Shown here one piece after another: positions 34,927 through 43,818 of a DNA stretch of 64,000 nucleotides. The stretch comes from Kineosporia corallincola (GTDB taxonomy: Bacteria > Actinomycetota > Actinomycetes > Actinomycetales > Kineosporiaceae). Positions within the stretch are counted from its first letter, which is position 1, and the number at the start of each line of letters is the position of its first letter. The position numbers were made by a program, and so were the translations under genes. The notes under the pieces were generated by a model. The model was not told where the DNA came from, ran no database searches, and was given only the letters and a program-made list of their open reading frames with translations. The stretch is taken from the NCBI RefSeq assembly GCF_018499875.1, contig NZ_JAHBAY010000012.1, forward strand, positions 62,001 to 126,000, read 5' to 3'.

Positions 34927-35631
34927 CTAGTGACCCATTCCGATGCCGCCGTCGACCGGGATGACGGCGCCGGTGATGTAGGCGGCCGCGTCCGAGGCGA
35001 GGAAGCGCACGGTGGAGGCGATCTCGTCGACCGCGCCGAACCGGCCGGCCGGGATCCGGCTCAGGTACTCGGCCTTCAGCTTCTCCGGCAGTTCCGCGGT
35101 CATGTCGGTGTCGATGAAACCGGGCGCCACCACGTTCGCGGTGATGCCCCGGCCGCCGATCTCCCGGGTGATGGCACGGGCCATGCCGACCAGACCGGAC
35201 TTGGTGGTGGCGTAGTTGACCTGCCCGGCCGAGCCCATCAGGCCGACCGTGCTGCCGATCAGGATGATCCGGCCGCGCCGGGCCTTGATCATCGACTTGG
35301 ACACGGCCCGCACGCACCGGAAGGTGCCGCCCAGGTTGGTGTCGACGACCGTGTCCCAGTCGTCGTCGCTCATCCGCATCAGCAGGGTGTCGCGGGTGAC
35401 CCCGGCGTTCGCCACCAGCACCTCGATCGGGCCCTGGTCGGCCTCCACCTGCGCCACCGCGTTCTTCACCGACTCGGCGTCGGTGATCTCGCAGATCACG
35501 CCCTTCAGGCCCGCCGGCGGCTCGCCGCTGCGGTGGGTCACGGTGACGGCGTCGCCGTCCTCCGCCATCGCGCGGGCGATCGCCAGCCCGATCCCCCGGT
35601 TACCACCCGTCACCAGCACGCTGCGTGCCAC
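34927..35631 (-). CDS. fabG: 3-oxoacyl-ACP reductase
   Basis: NADPH-dependent SDR of 234 residues. TGGNRGIGLAIARAMA binds cofactor, NAGVTRD is the NAG motif, and GSTVGLMGSAGQVNYATTKSGL carries catalytic Ser, Tyr and Lys. The GTG start is set by GGAAGG 6 nt upstream; the longer open frame upstream is not needed. It forms an operon with inhA, so this unit supplies two FAS-II reductases. Confidence 0.93.
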   Translation of the reverse strand: MARSVLVTGGNRGIGLAIARAMAEDGDAVTVTHRSGEPPAGLKGVICEITDAESVKNAVAQVEADQGPIEVLVANAGVTRDTLLMRMSDDDWDTVVDTNLGGTFRCVRAVSKSMIKARRGRIILIGSTVGLMGSAGQVNYATTKSGLVGMARAITREIGGRGITANVVAPGFIDTDMTAELPEKLKAEYLSRIPAGRFGAVDEIASTVRFLASDAAAYITGAVIPVDGGIGMGH

Positions 35632-35951
35632 GATCACCCTTCCGGCGGCCACGAGGCCGCGATCCCTGCCGATCCTTCGGCCTGCGCATGTCATTTCCGT
35701 GTCGATCCGGTCACAGAGCCACACGCCGAGGGCGGTGCGCCGGTGTTCCGGCCGGCCTGCGCCGGACGCCACGACGGTCCGGTGAGTGACGTTATCCGAC
35801 GAGCGAAGCGCGCCGCACCAGCGCACCCGGGGCAAAGATCGGACACGAAAACTGTCGGAACCGTACAAGAGGCGGGCCGCCGGGACCCGGCACCCGGTCG
35901 TCGGGTGGCCGTCAGGTGGGCGGCCGGTGTGCGACAGACCACAGCGGGGGG

Positions 35952-35974
35952 CTCCCTCCGGGCCCCGGAGGGAG
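35952..35974. promoter_or_regulatory. Inverted repeat abutting the quinone oxidoreductase promoter
   Basis: CTCCCTCCGG-N3-CCGGAGGGAG, 10-bp perfect arms. It ends directly before the TAGGTT -10, so it covers the spacer/-35 zone and may be an operator rather than a terminator. Confidence 0.5.
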
Positions 35975-35980
35975 TAGGTT
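35975..35980 (+). promoter_or_regulatory. -10 element (TAGGTT) of leaderless quinone oxidoreductase gene
   Basis: TAGGTT ends 6 nt before the GTG start. Confidence 0.55.
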
Positions 35981-35986
35981 CGCGGC

Positions 35987-36988
35987 GTGCGAGCTGTACA
36001 GATAACCGAGTTCGGCGGTCCCGAGGTACTCAGGGTGACCGACCTCGAGGAGCCGGCGCCCGGTGCGGGCGAGCTGCTGGTCGAGGTCGACTCCGCGGGC
36101 GTGAACTACGCGGACACCCACCAGGCCGAGGACTCCTACCTGGTCCCGCAGACCCTGCCGTTCGTGCCGGGCAGCGAGGTGGTGGGCCGGGTGGTCTCCG
36201 GCGACGGCCCCTTCGAGCCGGGCACCCGGGTGCTCGGGCTGACCCTGGCGGGCGGCGGCTACGCCGAGCGCGCCGTGGTGCCGGCCGGTCTGGCCTTCCG
36301 GCTGAAGGACGACCTGAGCGACGCGCAGGCCCTGGCGCTGCTGGTGCACGGCACCACCGCCTGGCACCTGCTGCGCCGCAGCGCCAAGGTGCGCCAGGGC
36401 GAGAGCGTGGTGGTGCACTCCGCGGCCGGCGGGGTCGGCAGCATGGCCGTGCAGCTGGCCCGGGCCTGGGGCGCGGGGCGCATCGTCGCCACCGCCTCCG
36501 GCGAGGCCAAGTGCGAGCTGGCCCGCTCGCTGGGCGCCGAGGTGGCCGTCGACGTCTCCGCCACCACCACCGCCGACGAGGTGAGGCAGGCGCTGCTGGA
36601 GGCCAATGCCGGCCAGGGGCTCGACGTGGTGCTGGAGATGACCGGGGGGCACGTGTTCGACGGGTCGCTGGCGGCGCTGCGTCCCCTGGGCCGGATCGCG
36701 GTCTTCGGGATGGCCTCCAAGGTGGCGCCGGAACCGGTGCTGGTGCAGCGGCTGATGCGCCGCTCCCTCACCCTGACCGGGTTCTGGCTGCCGCACGCCG
36801 TGCGCCAGCCCGGCGTGCTGGAGGGCGCGCTGGAGGAACTGCGCTCGATGGTGCGCGCCGGGGTGCTGCGGCCGGTGGTCGGCGGCAGCTTCCCCCTGGC
36901 GGACGCCGCCCGGGCGCACGAGGAGCTGCGCAGCCGGCGCAGCACCGGGAAGCTGGTCCTGGACGTGTCCGGGAAGGGAGTCGGGTGA
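35987..36988 (+). CDS. NADPH:quinone oxidoreductase, zinc-independent MDR family
   Basis: 333 residues of the medium-chain reductase family. The N-terminus MRAVQITEFGGPEVL and the dinucleotide loop VVVHSAAGGVGSMAVQLARAWGA are typical of QOR enzymes; zinc-binding cysteines are absent. It would reduce quinones or other alpha,beta-unsaturated carbonyls. GTG start, leaderless promoter. Its TGA overlaps the GTG of the TldD gene, an unexpected pairing. Confidence 0.88.
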   Translation: MRAVQITEFGGPEVLRVTDLEEPAPGAGELLVEVDSAGVNYADTHQAEDSYLVPQTLPFVPGSEVVGRVVSGDGPFEPGTRVLGLTLAGGGYAERAVVPAGLAFRLKDDLSDAQALALLVHGTTAWHLLRRSAKVRQGESVVVHSAAGGVGSMAVQLARAWGAGRIVATASGEAKCELARSLGAEVAVDVSATTTADEVRQALLEANAGQGLDVVLEMTGGHVFDGSLAALRPLGRIAVFGMASKVAPEPVLVQRLMRRSLTLTGFWLPHAVRQPGVLEGALEELRSMVRAGVLRPVVGGSFPLADAARAHEELRSRRSTGKLVLDVSGKGVG

Positions 36989-38502
36989 GCCCGCGGTTCG
37001 GTCAGCAGATCGATCAGGACTTCCTGGCCCTGCCCCTGGACGCGCTGGCCGGTGCCGCGCTCCAGGAGGCCCGCACCGCGGGGGCCACGCACGCCGACCT
37101 GCGGGTGCAGCGCACCCGCAGCGCGTCGATGCAGCTGCGCGACGCCCGGGTGTCGTCCAGCTCCGACGTGGTGGCCGCCGGCCTGGCGGTGCGCGTGCTG
37201 CTCGACGGCGTCTGGGGTTTCGCGGCCACCGACCGGCTGACCCCGGAGGCCGCCGTGGCCACGGCCCGCAGGGCGCTGGAGGTGGCCCGCACCTGCCGGC
37301 CGCTGGTGGCCGGGCGGGTCGAGCTGGCGCCGGAACCGGTGCACCCCGACGTCACCTGGGTCTCGTCCTACCGGCAGGACCCGTTCACGGTGCCGGTGGC
37401 CGACCGGGCCCGGCACCTGGCCGGCTGGGCCGGCACGCTGCTGGCCGCGGACGGCGTGGACCACTGCGACGTGGCGCTGAACCTGTGCAAGGAGCAGAAG
37501 TTCTACGCCGACCTGGCGGGCACCGTCACCCGGCAGCAGCGGGTGCTGATGGCGCCCGAGGTGACCGTGGTGGCGATCGCGCCGGACGGGCCGGAGTCGA
37601 TGCGCTCGCTGGCCCCGCCGGCCGCGCGCGGCTGGGAGTACCTGACCGGTGACGGCTGGGACTGGGACGACGAGATCGCCCGGCTGCCCGGCCTTCTCGC
37701 CGAGCGGGTGCAGGCCCCGAGCGTCGAGGCGGGCAGCTACGACCTGGTGATCGACCCGACCAACCTGTGGCTGACGATCCACGAGTCGGTGGGTCACGCC
37801 ACCGAGCTGGACCGTTCGCTGGGTTACGAGGCCGCCTACGCCGGAACCAGTTTCGCGAGCCTCGACGGCGTCGGCTCGTTCCGCTACGGCAGCGGCCTGA
37901 TGAACGTGACGGCCGACCGCACGGTCGAGCACGGCGGCGCCACCATCGGTTTCGACGACGAGGGGGTGGCCACCCGGTCGTGGGACCTGGTGCGCGACGG
38001 CGTGCTGACCGGGTTCCAGACCGACCGGGCCACCGCGGCCCTGACCGGCCTGGGCGCCTCGAACGGCTGCGCCTACGCCGACTCGGCGCTGACCGTACCG
38101 GTGCAGCGGATGGCGAACGTCAGCCTGGCCGCGTCCGGCACCGGCACCACCACCGGCGACCTGATCGGCGGGGTGGAGGACGGCCTGTACGTGGTCGGCG
38201 ACAAGTCCTGGTCCATCGACATGCAGCGCTACAACTTCCAGTTCACCGCGCAGCGTTTCTACCGGATCCGCGGCGGGAAGCTGGCCGGGCAGGTGAAGGA
38301 CGCCGCCTACCAGGGCTCCACACCGGGTTTCTGGGGGTCGCTGAAGGGCCTGGGCGGGGAGTCCACCTACCACCTGGGCGGCGCGCCGAACTGCGGCAAG
38401 GCCCAGCCCGGGCAGGTCGCCTGGGTCAGCCACGGCGCCCCGTCCACACTCTTCGAGCAGGTCAACGTGCTCAACACGCGCGCCGAGGGAGGCCACCGAT
38501 GA
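36985..38502 (+). CDS. tldD: TldD-family metalloprotease subunit
   Basis: 505 residues. The zinc motif is IHESVGHATELD (HExxxH with a downstream Glu/Asp), which marks the catalytic TldD subunit. The C-terminal NCGKAQPGQVAWVSHGAP is typical. TldD/TldE complexes act as zinc peptidases on unfolded or modified peptides, and in some systems mature RiPPs. It is coupled by GTGA to the gene before and by ATGA to TldE behind. No RiPP precursor is seen nearby. Confidence 0.93.
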   Translation: MSPRFGQQIDQDFLALPLDALAGAALQEARTAGATHADLRVQRTRSASMQLRDARVSSSSDVVAAGLAVRVLLDGVWGFAATDRLTPEAAVATARRALEVARTCRPLVAGRVELAPEPVHPDVTWVSSYRQDPFTVPVADRARHLAGWAGTLLAADGVDHCDVALNLCKEQKFYADLAGTVTRQQRVLMAPEVTVVAIAPDGPESMRSLAPPAARGWEYLTGDGWDWDDEIARLPGLLAERVQAPSVEAGSYDLVIDPTNLWLTIHESVGHATELDRSLGYEAAYAGTSFASLDGVGSFRYGSGLMNVTADRTVEHGGATIGFDDEGVATRSWDLVRDGVLTGFQTDRATAALTGLGASNGCAYADSALTVPVQRMANVSLAASGTGTTTGDLIGGVEDGLYVVGDKSWSIDMQRYNFQFTAQRFYRIRGGKLAGQVKDAAYQGSTPGFWGSLKGLGGESTYHLGGAPNCGKAQPGQVAWVSHGAPSTLFEQVNVLNTRAEGGHR

Positions 38503-39896
38503 CCACGCCCGCTGCCGAGCTCGTCGAGATCGCCCTCGCCGAGGTGGCCAGGACCGGACCGGAACTCGGTGCGGCGGTGCTGGTCTCGCAGTCCTCCAGC
38601 ATGAACCTGCGGTGGGCGCTGAACGGCCTCACCACCAACGGCCTGACCACCTCCGGCTCGGTCACGGTGATCGTCGGCGCCCCGGTCACCGGCGGCACCG
38701 GCTCCGGCGTGCTCACCCGGCAGGGCCTGGACGCGCGGGGGGTGCGTGACCTGGTGGCCGACACCGTGGCCCTGGCCCGCTCCGCGGAACCGGCCGAGGA
38801 CGCCGCGCCGTTCGTGACCGGTTCCGAACAGCCGGGTTTCGCCGACCCGGGCGCCGAGACCGGCGCCTCCACCCTGGCCCCGGTGGCCGAGGCGCTCGGC
38901 GAGGTGTTCGGCCGGTCCCGCGAGAACGGCCGGGAGTCCTTCGGTTTCGCGCTGCACGAGCTCACCACCACCTGGCTGGGCACCACCGGCGGCCTGCGCT
39001 ACCGGCACGAGCAGCCACAGGGCTCGATCCAGCTCACCGGAAAGGCCGGTGCGCGAAGCCGTTCCGCCTACGTGGCGCGCGGCACCCGGGACTTCAGCGA
39101 CGTCGACGTGCTGGCCCTGGACGACGAGATCGCCACCCGGCTGCGCTGGCAGGAACGCCGCATCGACCTCGGACCCGGCCGGTACACCACGGTTCTGCCG
39201 CCCACCTCGGTGGCCGACCTGATGGTCTACTACCACTGGTCGGCGGAGGCCCGGGGCGCGCACGAGGGCCGCACGGTGTTCTCCCGGCCCGGCGGCGGAA
39301 CCCGGGTGGGCGAGCGGATCACCGGCAGCCCGGTGTCTCTCACCAGCGACCCCTATCACCACGAACTGGGTTGCGCCGACCGGGTTCTCGCGCACGCCTC
39401 GTCGGAGACCGCATCGGCGTTCGACAACGGCCTGCCCTCCCCCGCCGTCACCTGGCTGGACCGCGGCACGATCAGCGCGCTGCCGACCACCCGGCACACC
39501 GCCGGGCTGACCGGCCTTCCGGTCGCCCCGACGCCCGAAAACCTGGTGCTCACCGGGGAGAACGGCACGGCCGGCACGGCCGAGCTGGTGGCCGGTGTGG
39601 AGCGTGGGCTGCTGATCGGCTCGCTCTGGTACATCCGCGAGGTGGACCCGCAGAGCCTGCTGCTCACCGGCCTCACCCGGGACGGCGTCTACGTCGTCGA
39701 GAACGGCGAGATCGTGGGCGCGGCGGGCAATTTCCGGTTCAACGAGAGCCCGGTGGACGTGCTGTCGCGGGTCGAGGCGTACGGCGCGACCGAGGTCTGC
39801 CTGAGCCGCGAGTGGTGCGACTGGTACACCCGCACGGCCATGCCGCCGTTGCGGATCGACGGGTTCAACATGTCCACCGTCGCCGAGGGCTCCTAG
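38499..39896 (+). CDS. tldE: TldE/PmbA-family protein
   Basis: 465 residues, the non-catalytic partner of TldD; it lacks HExxxH. Conserved parts include LRWALNGLTTNG, TTVLPPTSVADLMVYYHW and the C-terminal SLWYIREVDPQSLLLTGLTRDGVYVVENG. The ATG overlaps the TldD stop (ATGA). Together they form the heterodimeric peptidase. A long hairpin starts just after its stop. Confidence 0.92.
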   Translation: MTTPAAELVEIALAEVARTGPELGAAVLVSQSSSMNLRWALNGLTTNGLTTSGSVTVIVGAPVTGGTGSGVLTRQGLDARGVRDLVADTVALARSAEPAEDAAPFVTGSEQPGFADPGAETGASTLAPVAEALGEVFGRSRENGRESFGFALHELTTTWLGTTGGLRYRHEQPQGSIQLTGKAGARSRSAYVARGTRDFSDVDVLALDDEIATRLRWQERRIDLGPGRYTTVLPPTSVADLMVYYHWSAEARGAHEGRTVFSRPGGGTRVGERITGSPVSLTSDPYHHELGCADRVLAHASSETASAFDNGLPSPAVTWLDRGTISALPTTRHTAGLTGLPVAPTPENLVLTGENGTAGTAELVAGVERGLLIGSLWYIREVDPQSLLLTGLTRDGVYVVENGEIVGAAGNFRFNESPVDVLSRVEAYGATEVCLSREWCDWYTRTAMPPLRIDGFNMSTVAEGS

Positions 39897-39897
39897 G

Positions 39898-39953
39898 CCA
39901 CAATCATGGACGACGAGGAGCCCGCGCGGGCTGCTCGTCGTCCATGGTTGTGG
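39898..39953. terminator. 56-bp near-perfect palindrome after tldE
   Basis: 28-nt arms with two non-Watson-Crick positions, containing the ATGGACGACGAG core. It separates the convergent tldE and SDR genes. Confidence 0.85.
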
Positions 39954-39967
39954 CCCCTGAGAGCTTT

Positions 39968-40732
39968 TCAGTAGCCGTGTGACAGGCCACCGTCGACGGC
40001 CAGCATCGTGCCGGTCACGAAGCTCGCCGCCGGGCTCAGCAGGAACACGGCGGGCCGGGCGAACTCCAGCGGCTCGCCGTACCGGCCGAGCGGGATCCGG
40101 GCCTCCTGCTGCCGCCGGGTCTCCTCCGGGCGGCCGCCCGCGGCGTCCAGCGAGCGCACCCGGTCGGTGTCGATCCGGCCCGGCAGGATGCCGTTGACCC
40201 GCACGTTCCGCTCGCCCAGCTCGTTCGCGAGCTGTTTGGCCGTCATCGCCAGGCCGGGCCGCAGGCCGTTCGACAGGGCCAGGTCGGGCAGCGGCTCGCG
40301 GACCGAGGTGGACAGCACGAGCACCACCGAACCGCCCTCCCGGGAGGCGAGTTTCCCGATCGTGCGGGCCAGGCGCAGGGGGCCGAGAAAGGTCTCCTCG
40401 AACGCCATCCGCCAGGCGCCGTCGTCCAGGTCCATCACCGTGCCGGACGGCGGGCCGCCGACGCTGATCAGGCCGCCGTCGAGCCGGCCGTAGCGGGCGA
40501 CGGCGGCGGCGACCAGGCAGGTCTCGATGCCCGGCTCGCCGATGTCGCCGGGCACGGCGATGGCGCGCTCGGAGCCGCCCAGGGCCGTGGCGGTGGCCTT
40601 CAGCTCGTCCTCGTTGCGGGAGCACAGCACCAGGCGTGCGCCCTCCGCGGCGAGCAGTTCCGCGCAGGCCCGGCCGAGCCCCCTGGACGCCCCCGTCACC
40701 ACGTACACCCGGTCTGACAGACCCAGATCCAT
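39968..40732 (-). CDS. Atypical SDR-family oxidoreductase lacking the YxxxK motif
   Basis: 254 residues with a normal cofactor loop (VTGASRGLGRACAELL), the acidic-basic LCSRNEDEL and C-terminal TMLAVDGGLSHGY. At the catalytic site the usual Tyr-x3-Lys is replaced by LALSNGLRPGLAM-TAK: a conserved Ser (STSVREP) is there, but Tyr is gone. Related atypical SDRs with an SNxxR motif exist; reductase activity is uncertain. ATG start; palindrome and pheA lie upstream. Confidence 0.82.
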   Translation of the reverse strand: MDLGLSDRVYVVTGASRGLGRACAELLAAEGARLVLCSRNEDELKATATALGGSERAIAVPGDIGEPGIETCLVAAAVARYGRLDGGLISVGGPPSGTVMDLDDGAWRMAFEETFLGPLRLARTIGKLASREGGSVVLVLSTSVREPLPDLALSNGLRPGLAMTAKQLANELGERNVRVNGILPGRIDTDRVRSLDAAGGRPEETRRQQEARIPLGRYGEPLEFARPAVFLLSPAASFVTGTMLAVDGGLSHGY

Positions 40733-40776
40733 CGCGTTATCCGTTCTACAGCCCGCTACCCATGGTTATCTCATGG

Positions 40777-40790
40777 TCACTCTAGAGTGA
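40777..40790. promoter_or_regulatory. Palindrome TCACTCTAGAGTGA between the SDR and pheA genes
   Basis: 14-bp perfect palindrome in the 95-bp divergent gap. Possible operator; the regulator is unknown. Confidence 0.4.
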
Positions 40791-40827
40791 TGACGGGGGT
40801 GAAACCCGTAGCCCGGGGCGTTGCGGC

Positions 40828-41697
40828 ATGATGTCGGTCGTGATGACCCGTACCCGGCGGATCGCGTTCCAGGGCGACCTGGGCGCCAATTCGCACATCG
40901 CCTGCACCGACGTCTACCCGGACTACGAGCCGGTCCCGTTCCAGACGTTCGAGGAGTGCTTCGTGGCGCTCGGCGACGGTACGGCCGACCTGGCCATGAT
41001 CCCGGTGGAGAACAGCACCGCCGGGCGGGTCGCCGACATCCACTACCTGCTGCCGCAGTCCCGGGTGCACATCATCGGCGAGTACTTCCTGCCGGTTCAC
41101 CACCAGCTGCTCGCCCTGCCCGGCACCACGCTGGACGAGGTCAAGACGGTGCGCAGCCACCCGCAGGCCCTGGACCAGTGCCGCAACGCCCTGCGCGAGC
41201 TGGGCGTCACGCCGGTCACGGCGGCCGACACGGCGGGCAGCGCGCGCGAGATCGTCGCGCTGGGCGACCCCTCGGTGGCCGCGATCGCGCCGCGCCTGGC
41301 GGCCGGCGTGTACGGCCTCGACATCCTCCGCGAGGACATCGAGGACGAGGCGCACAACACCACCCGCTTCATCATTCTGTCGCCCGAGAACCTGCGCGCC
41401 GCACCGGGAGTCGGGCCGATCGTCACCACGTTCGTGTTCGGGGTGCGCAACATCCCGGCCGCTCTGTACAAGGCGCTGGGCGGTTTCGCCACGAACGGCG
41501 TGAACATGACCAAGCTGGAGAGCTACATGGTGGGTGGGCAGTTCATCGCCACCCAGTTCCTCGCCGACATCGACGGCCACCCGGACGAGCCGAACGTGGC
41601 CCGGGCGTTCGAGGAGCTGAGTTTCTTCGCCGACGTGCGCATGCTCGGCGTGTACCGGGCCAGCCCGTTCCGCGAGCAGCAGCGGCAGGCGCTCTAA
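40828..41697 (+). CDS. pheA: Prephenate dehydratase
   Basis: 289 residues; converts prephenate to phenylpyruvate for Phe synthesis. The PDT domain begins RRIAFQGDLGANSH and contains IPVENSTAGRV and HNTTRFIILS (TRF catalytic motif). A C-terminal ACT domain (ALYKALGGFATNGVNMTKLES) allows feedback by Phe. Start is ambiguous: ATG 40828 is listed, but GTG 40840 lies 7 nt behind CATGAT and would be leaderless; ATG 40843 begins MTRTRR. Confidence 0.93.
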   Translation: MMSVVMTRTRRIAFQGDLGANSHIACTDVYPDYEPVPFQTFEECFVALGDGTADLAMIPVENSTAGRVADIHYLLPQSRVHIIGEYFLPVHHQLLALPGTTLDEVKTVRSHPQALDQCRNALRELGVTPVTAADTAGSAREIVALGDPSVAAIAPRLAAGVYGLDILREDIEDEAHNTTRFIILSPENLRAAPGVGPIVTTFVFGVRNIPAALYKALGGFATNGVNMTKLESYMVGGQFIATQFLADIDGHPDEPNVARAFEELSFFADVRMLGVYRASPFREQQRQAL

Positions 41698-42614
41698 CGG
41701 TAGGTGGCACGGGTGATGACGGGTTCCGCCCCGGCGCTCCCGTCGTCCTCGTCCTCGTCCTCCTCGTCACGACGCCGCACCTCGCGCACCATGGCCACGC
41801 CGAACAGCACGTAGGCGATGATCGCGAAGCTGTCCCACTGCACCGAGTAGGACAGGTTGATGCCCAGGCCGGTGTCCGGCTCCTCGGCGGCCTCGGGGGT
41901 GTCGGCGGCCGGCGGGTCCTCGCTGACCAGGGCCCCGAAGGCGCCCACCACGTCGGCGGCGTCGAGCCCGGTCTGCCCGGTCAGGGCGGCGACGTTCAGC
42001 CGGGCGGCCTGCCCGGCCGGGGCGGTGCGGTCGGAGGCCGGCTCACTGGGCCGCAGCCGGGCCACCACGGTGACCTGGCCGGTGGGCGGGGCGGGCACGC
42101 TGTCCGGCCTGGAGGCGTCCGAGCTGCCGGCCGGGATCCAGCCGCGGTCGACGAACAGCACGGTGCCGTCGGCGCCGCGCAGCGGCACCACCACCTCGTA
42201 GCCGTTCTGGCTGTTGCCGCCGGTGCCGACCGTGCCGGCCTGGCCGATCTGGTCGTGCGGGCGGTTGCGGATCAGCACGGTGTCGTCGGCGAGGTACTCG
42301 CCGGTGACGGTGACCTGCCGCCACTCCTGCTCGTCGGCCAGGGTGGCACCGGCCGGGAGGATCTGCGCCAGCGGCACCGGGGTGGCGTCGTAGTTGGCCG
42401 CGATCAGGTGGTTGCGCGCCGACTTCGCCTCGTGCCGGTGCAGCTGCCAGCGGCCGAGGAACAGGAACACGATCGTCAGCACCACCACGCCGGCCAGGGC
42501 CCCGGCCCAGCGCCGTTCACGCAGCAGACCCAGTGCGGCCCAGGTGGTGCCGAGCGCACCGCGGTGCGGCCGCTCCTGCTCGTCGTCCACGGAAGGGCCC
42601 GCCTCGACGCTCAT
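41694..42614 (-). CDS. SURF1-family cytochrome oxidase assembly protein
   Basis: 306 residues. One membrane helix near residues 36-57 (WAGALAGVVVLTIVFLFLGRWQ) and one near the C-terminus (AIIAYVLFGVAMV) flank an extracytoplasmic domain with RNRPHDQIGQ and VFVDRGWIPAG, characteristic of SURF1. It assists heme A insertion into cytochrome c oxidase. The ATG overlaps the stop of the small cysteine protein (ATGA). An Asp/Glu-rich tail (RRRDEEDEDEDD) is notable. Confidence 0.9.
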   Translation of the reverse strand: MSVEAGPSVDDEQERPHRGALGTTWAALGLLRERRWAGALAGVVVLTIVFLFLGRWQLHRHEAKSARNHLIAANYDATPVPLAQILPAGATLADEQEWRQVTVTGEYLADDTVLIRNRPHDQIGQAGTVGTGGNSQNGYEVVVPLRGADGTVLFVDRGWIPAGSSDASRPDSVPAPPTGQVTVVARLRPSEPASDRTAPAGQAARLNVAALTGQTGLDAADVVGAFGALVSEDPPAADTPEAAEEPDTGLGINLSYSVQWDSFAIIAYVLFGVAMVREVRRRDEEDEDEDDGSAGAEPVITRATYR

Positions 42615-42820
42615 TCCACCAGCTCCTCGGTGCTCACGGTCTCCTTCAGGAAACCACGCAGGCTCAGGAACTCCTCGAGGTGGGTGCGGTGCTCGTCGCA
42701 CGCCGTCCAGATCTTGCGGCGTTCCGGCGTGTGCAGCTTGGGGTTGTTCCATCGCAGGGCCCACACCGCGGGGCGCCGGCACCCGCGAGCACTGCACATC
42801 GGCGACTGCCGTTCTGTCAC
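42611..42820 (-). CDS. Small Cys-containing protein paired with SURF1
   Basis: 69 residues. It has CSARGC near the N-terminus (C-x4-C) and a further Cys/His pair in ACDEHR, suggesting a small zinc site, then ALRWNNPKLHTPERRK. It is typical of a conserved actinobacterial ORF found directly upstream of SURF1. The GTG start lies 6 nt behind CAGACT, a weak -10. Function unknown; a heme-copper oxidase link is inference. Confidence 0.8.
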   Translation of the reverse strand: MTERQSPMCSARGCRRPAVWALRWNNPKLHTPERRKIWTACDEHRTHLEEFLSLRGFLKETVSTEELVE

Positions 42821-42979
42821 GGGGACAGTCTGCCAAAAGGGGGACGCCGGGCGGCCACGGGGGATGCCGCCCGGCGTCCATTCGCGCACCCCGACGGGGG
42901 ATGCAGGGCGCGCTCGACAAGTATGACACGGATCGGTGTCAGTCTGACCCATGAATCAGCAGGGCCATTCGTGTGATGC

Positions 42980-43471
42980 TCACTTCGACTGATCGGACGA
43001 GGTGCGCGAATCGATCAGGACGGTATGGGGATCCTCGTCGCCGTCCGACCCGAAAGTGGGCTCGGATGCAGGCAAATCGGACGATTCATGATGTACCGGC
43101 GGATGGATGGTGACCGGTATGCCGTCGTCCGCGACCGCTGCCGCGGAGGGCAGCGTGTGGCGGGCCCGGGGGGTCACGGGAGCCGGGCCGTCGGTGCGAC
43201 GACGGCCGACGGCGTTGGCCATCACGACGGCCACGTAGGGCAGGATCACGGCACCCGCGGCGAAGATCCACCAGGACCAGTGGCCCCAGCGGGCGTGGAT
43301 GACGATGGCGAGCACCACGCAGACCACCCGGATGCTCATCGAGATCAGGTAGCGGCGGATCCGCGCGTCCAGATCGTCGGAGTGCGGCGAGACCGCGCCG
43401 GTGATGCTGTGCACCGGCTCGCCGGCGCCCCGGGAAGGGTCGGGGGAAACGGGCTGTTCGCCTCTGTTCAC
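42980..43471 (-). CDS. DUF3099-family membrane protein
   Basis: 163 residues. The DUF3099 core is HSITGAVSPHSDDLDARIRRYLISMSIRVVCVVLAIVI, with two membrane helices (about 45-65 and 70-92) and a hydrophilic tail. Found widely in actinomycetes with unknown role. The GTG start is 6 nt behind a TACGGT element. Confidence 0.85.
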   Translation of the reverse strand: MNRGEQPVSPDPSRGAGEPVHSITGAVSPHSDDLDARIRRYLISMSIRVVCVVLAIVIHARWGHWSWWIFAAGAVILPYVAVVMANAVGRRRTDGPAPVTPRARHTLPSAAAVADDGIPVTIHPPVHHESSDLPASEPTFGSDGDEDPHTVLIDSRTSSDQSK

Positions 43472-43477
43472 CCACCC

Positions 43478-43483
43478 ACCGTA
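43478..43483 (-). promoter_or_regulatory. -10 element (TACGGT) of leaderless DUF3099 gene
   Basis: TACGGT on the minus strand ends 6 nt before the GTG start. Confidence 0.6.
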
Positions 43484-43599
43484 CGCCGGTACGGGAGTGA
43501 TGCGGGCCGACGGCCCGGGAGCGCGGATGGTGCGACACGCCCCCGGCCGTCGGTCATTCGGCACTTCTTCTACTGACGAGCCCGCACGATCACGAGGGA

Positions 43600-43818
43600 C
43601 TAGTGCTGCTTGGCCTTGCCCCGGGTGGCTCCACCCCGGCCGCGCAGCTGAACCTCGTTCTCGGTGAGGATGCGGTGGACGAAACCGTAGGAACGCCCCG
43701 TCTCCTCCGCCAGGGCACGGATACTCGAGCCCGACGTGTACTTCTTCTTCAGCTCGCCCGCCAGCTTCGAACGATCGGTGCCCGTGATCCGGGCTCCCTT
43801 CTTGACACTCTCGGCCAC
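43600..43818 (-). CDS. Small helix-turn-helix protein, actinobacterial
   Basis: 72 residues. The sequence SSIRALAEETGRSYGFVHRILTE is a helix-turn-helix, preceded by a basic TGTDRSKLAGELKKKY and followed by LRGRGGATRGKAK, a basic tail. The protein is a widely conserved small actinobacterial DNA-binding type. The GTG start is preferred because GAGGAGG lies 4 nt upstream. Targets are unknown. Confidence 0.85.
   Translation of the reverse strand: MAESVKKGARITGTDRSKLAGELKKKYTSGSSIRALAEETGRSYGFVHRILTENEVQLRGRGGATRGKAKQH

Larger units (their letters stand above)
35632..35986. other. Intergenic region between divergent fabG and quinone oxidoreductase
   Basis: 355 bases without a credible gene. It must hold the fabG-inhA promoter; a TAACGT hexamer on the minus strand (35789-35794) is one candidate -10. 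The right end contains a perfect inverted repeat and the -10 of the oxidoreductase gene. Nothing else is recognisable. Confidence 0.5.

Noticed and set aside
34516-36984. Upstream extension of the TldD frame.
   Set aside because: Antisense to fabG/inhA and out of frame with the oxidoreductase; the true TldD start is the GTG overlapping the oxidoreductase stop.
36985-39896. TldD/TldE as part of a RiPP biosynthetic cluster.
   Set aside because: No precursor peptide, radical SAM enzyme or cyclodehydratase is nearby; the genes look like housekeeping copies.
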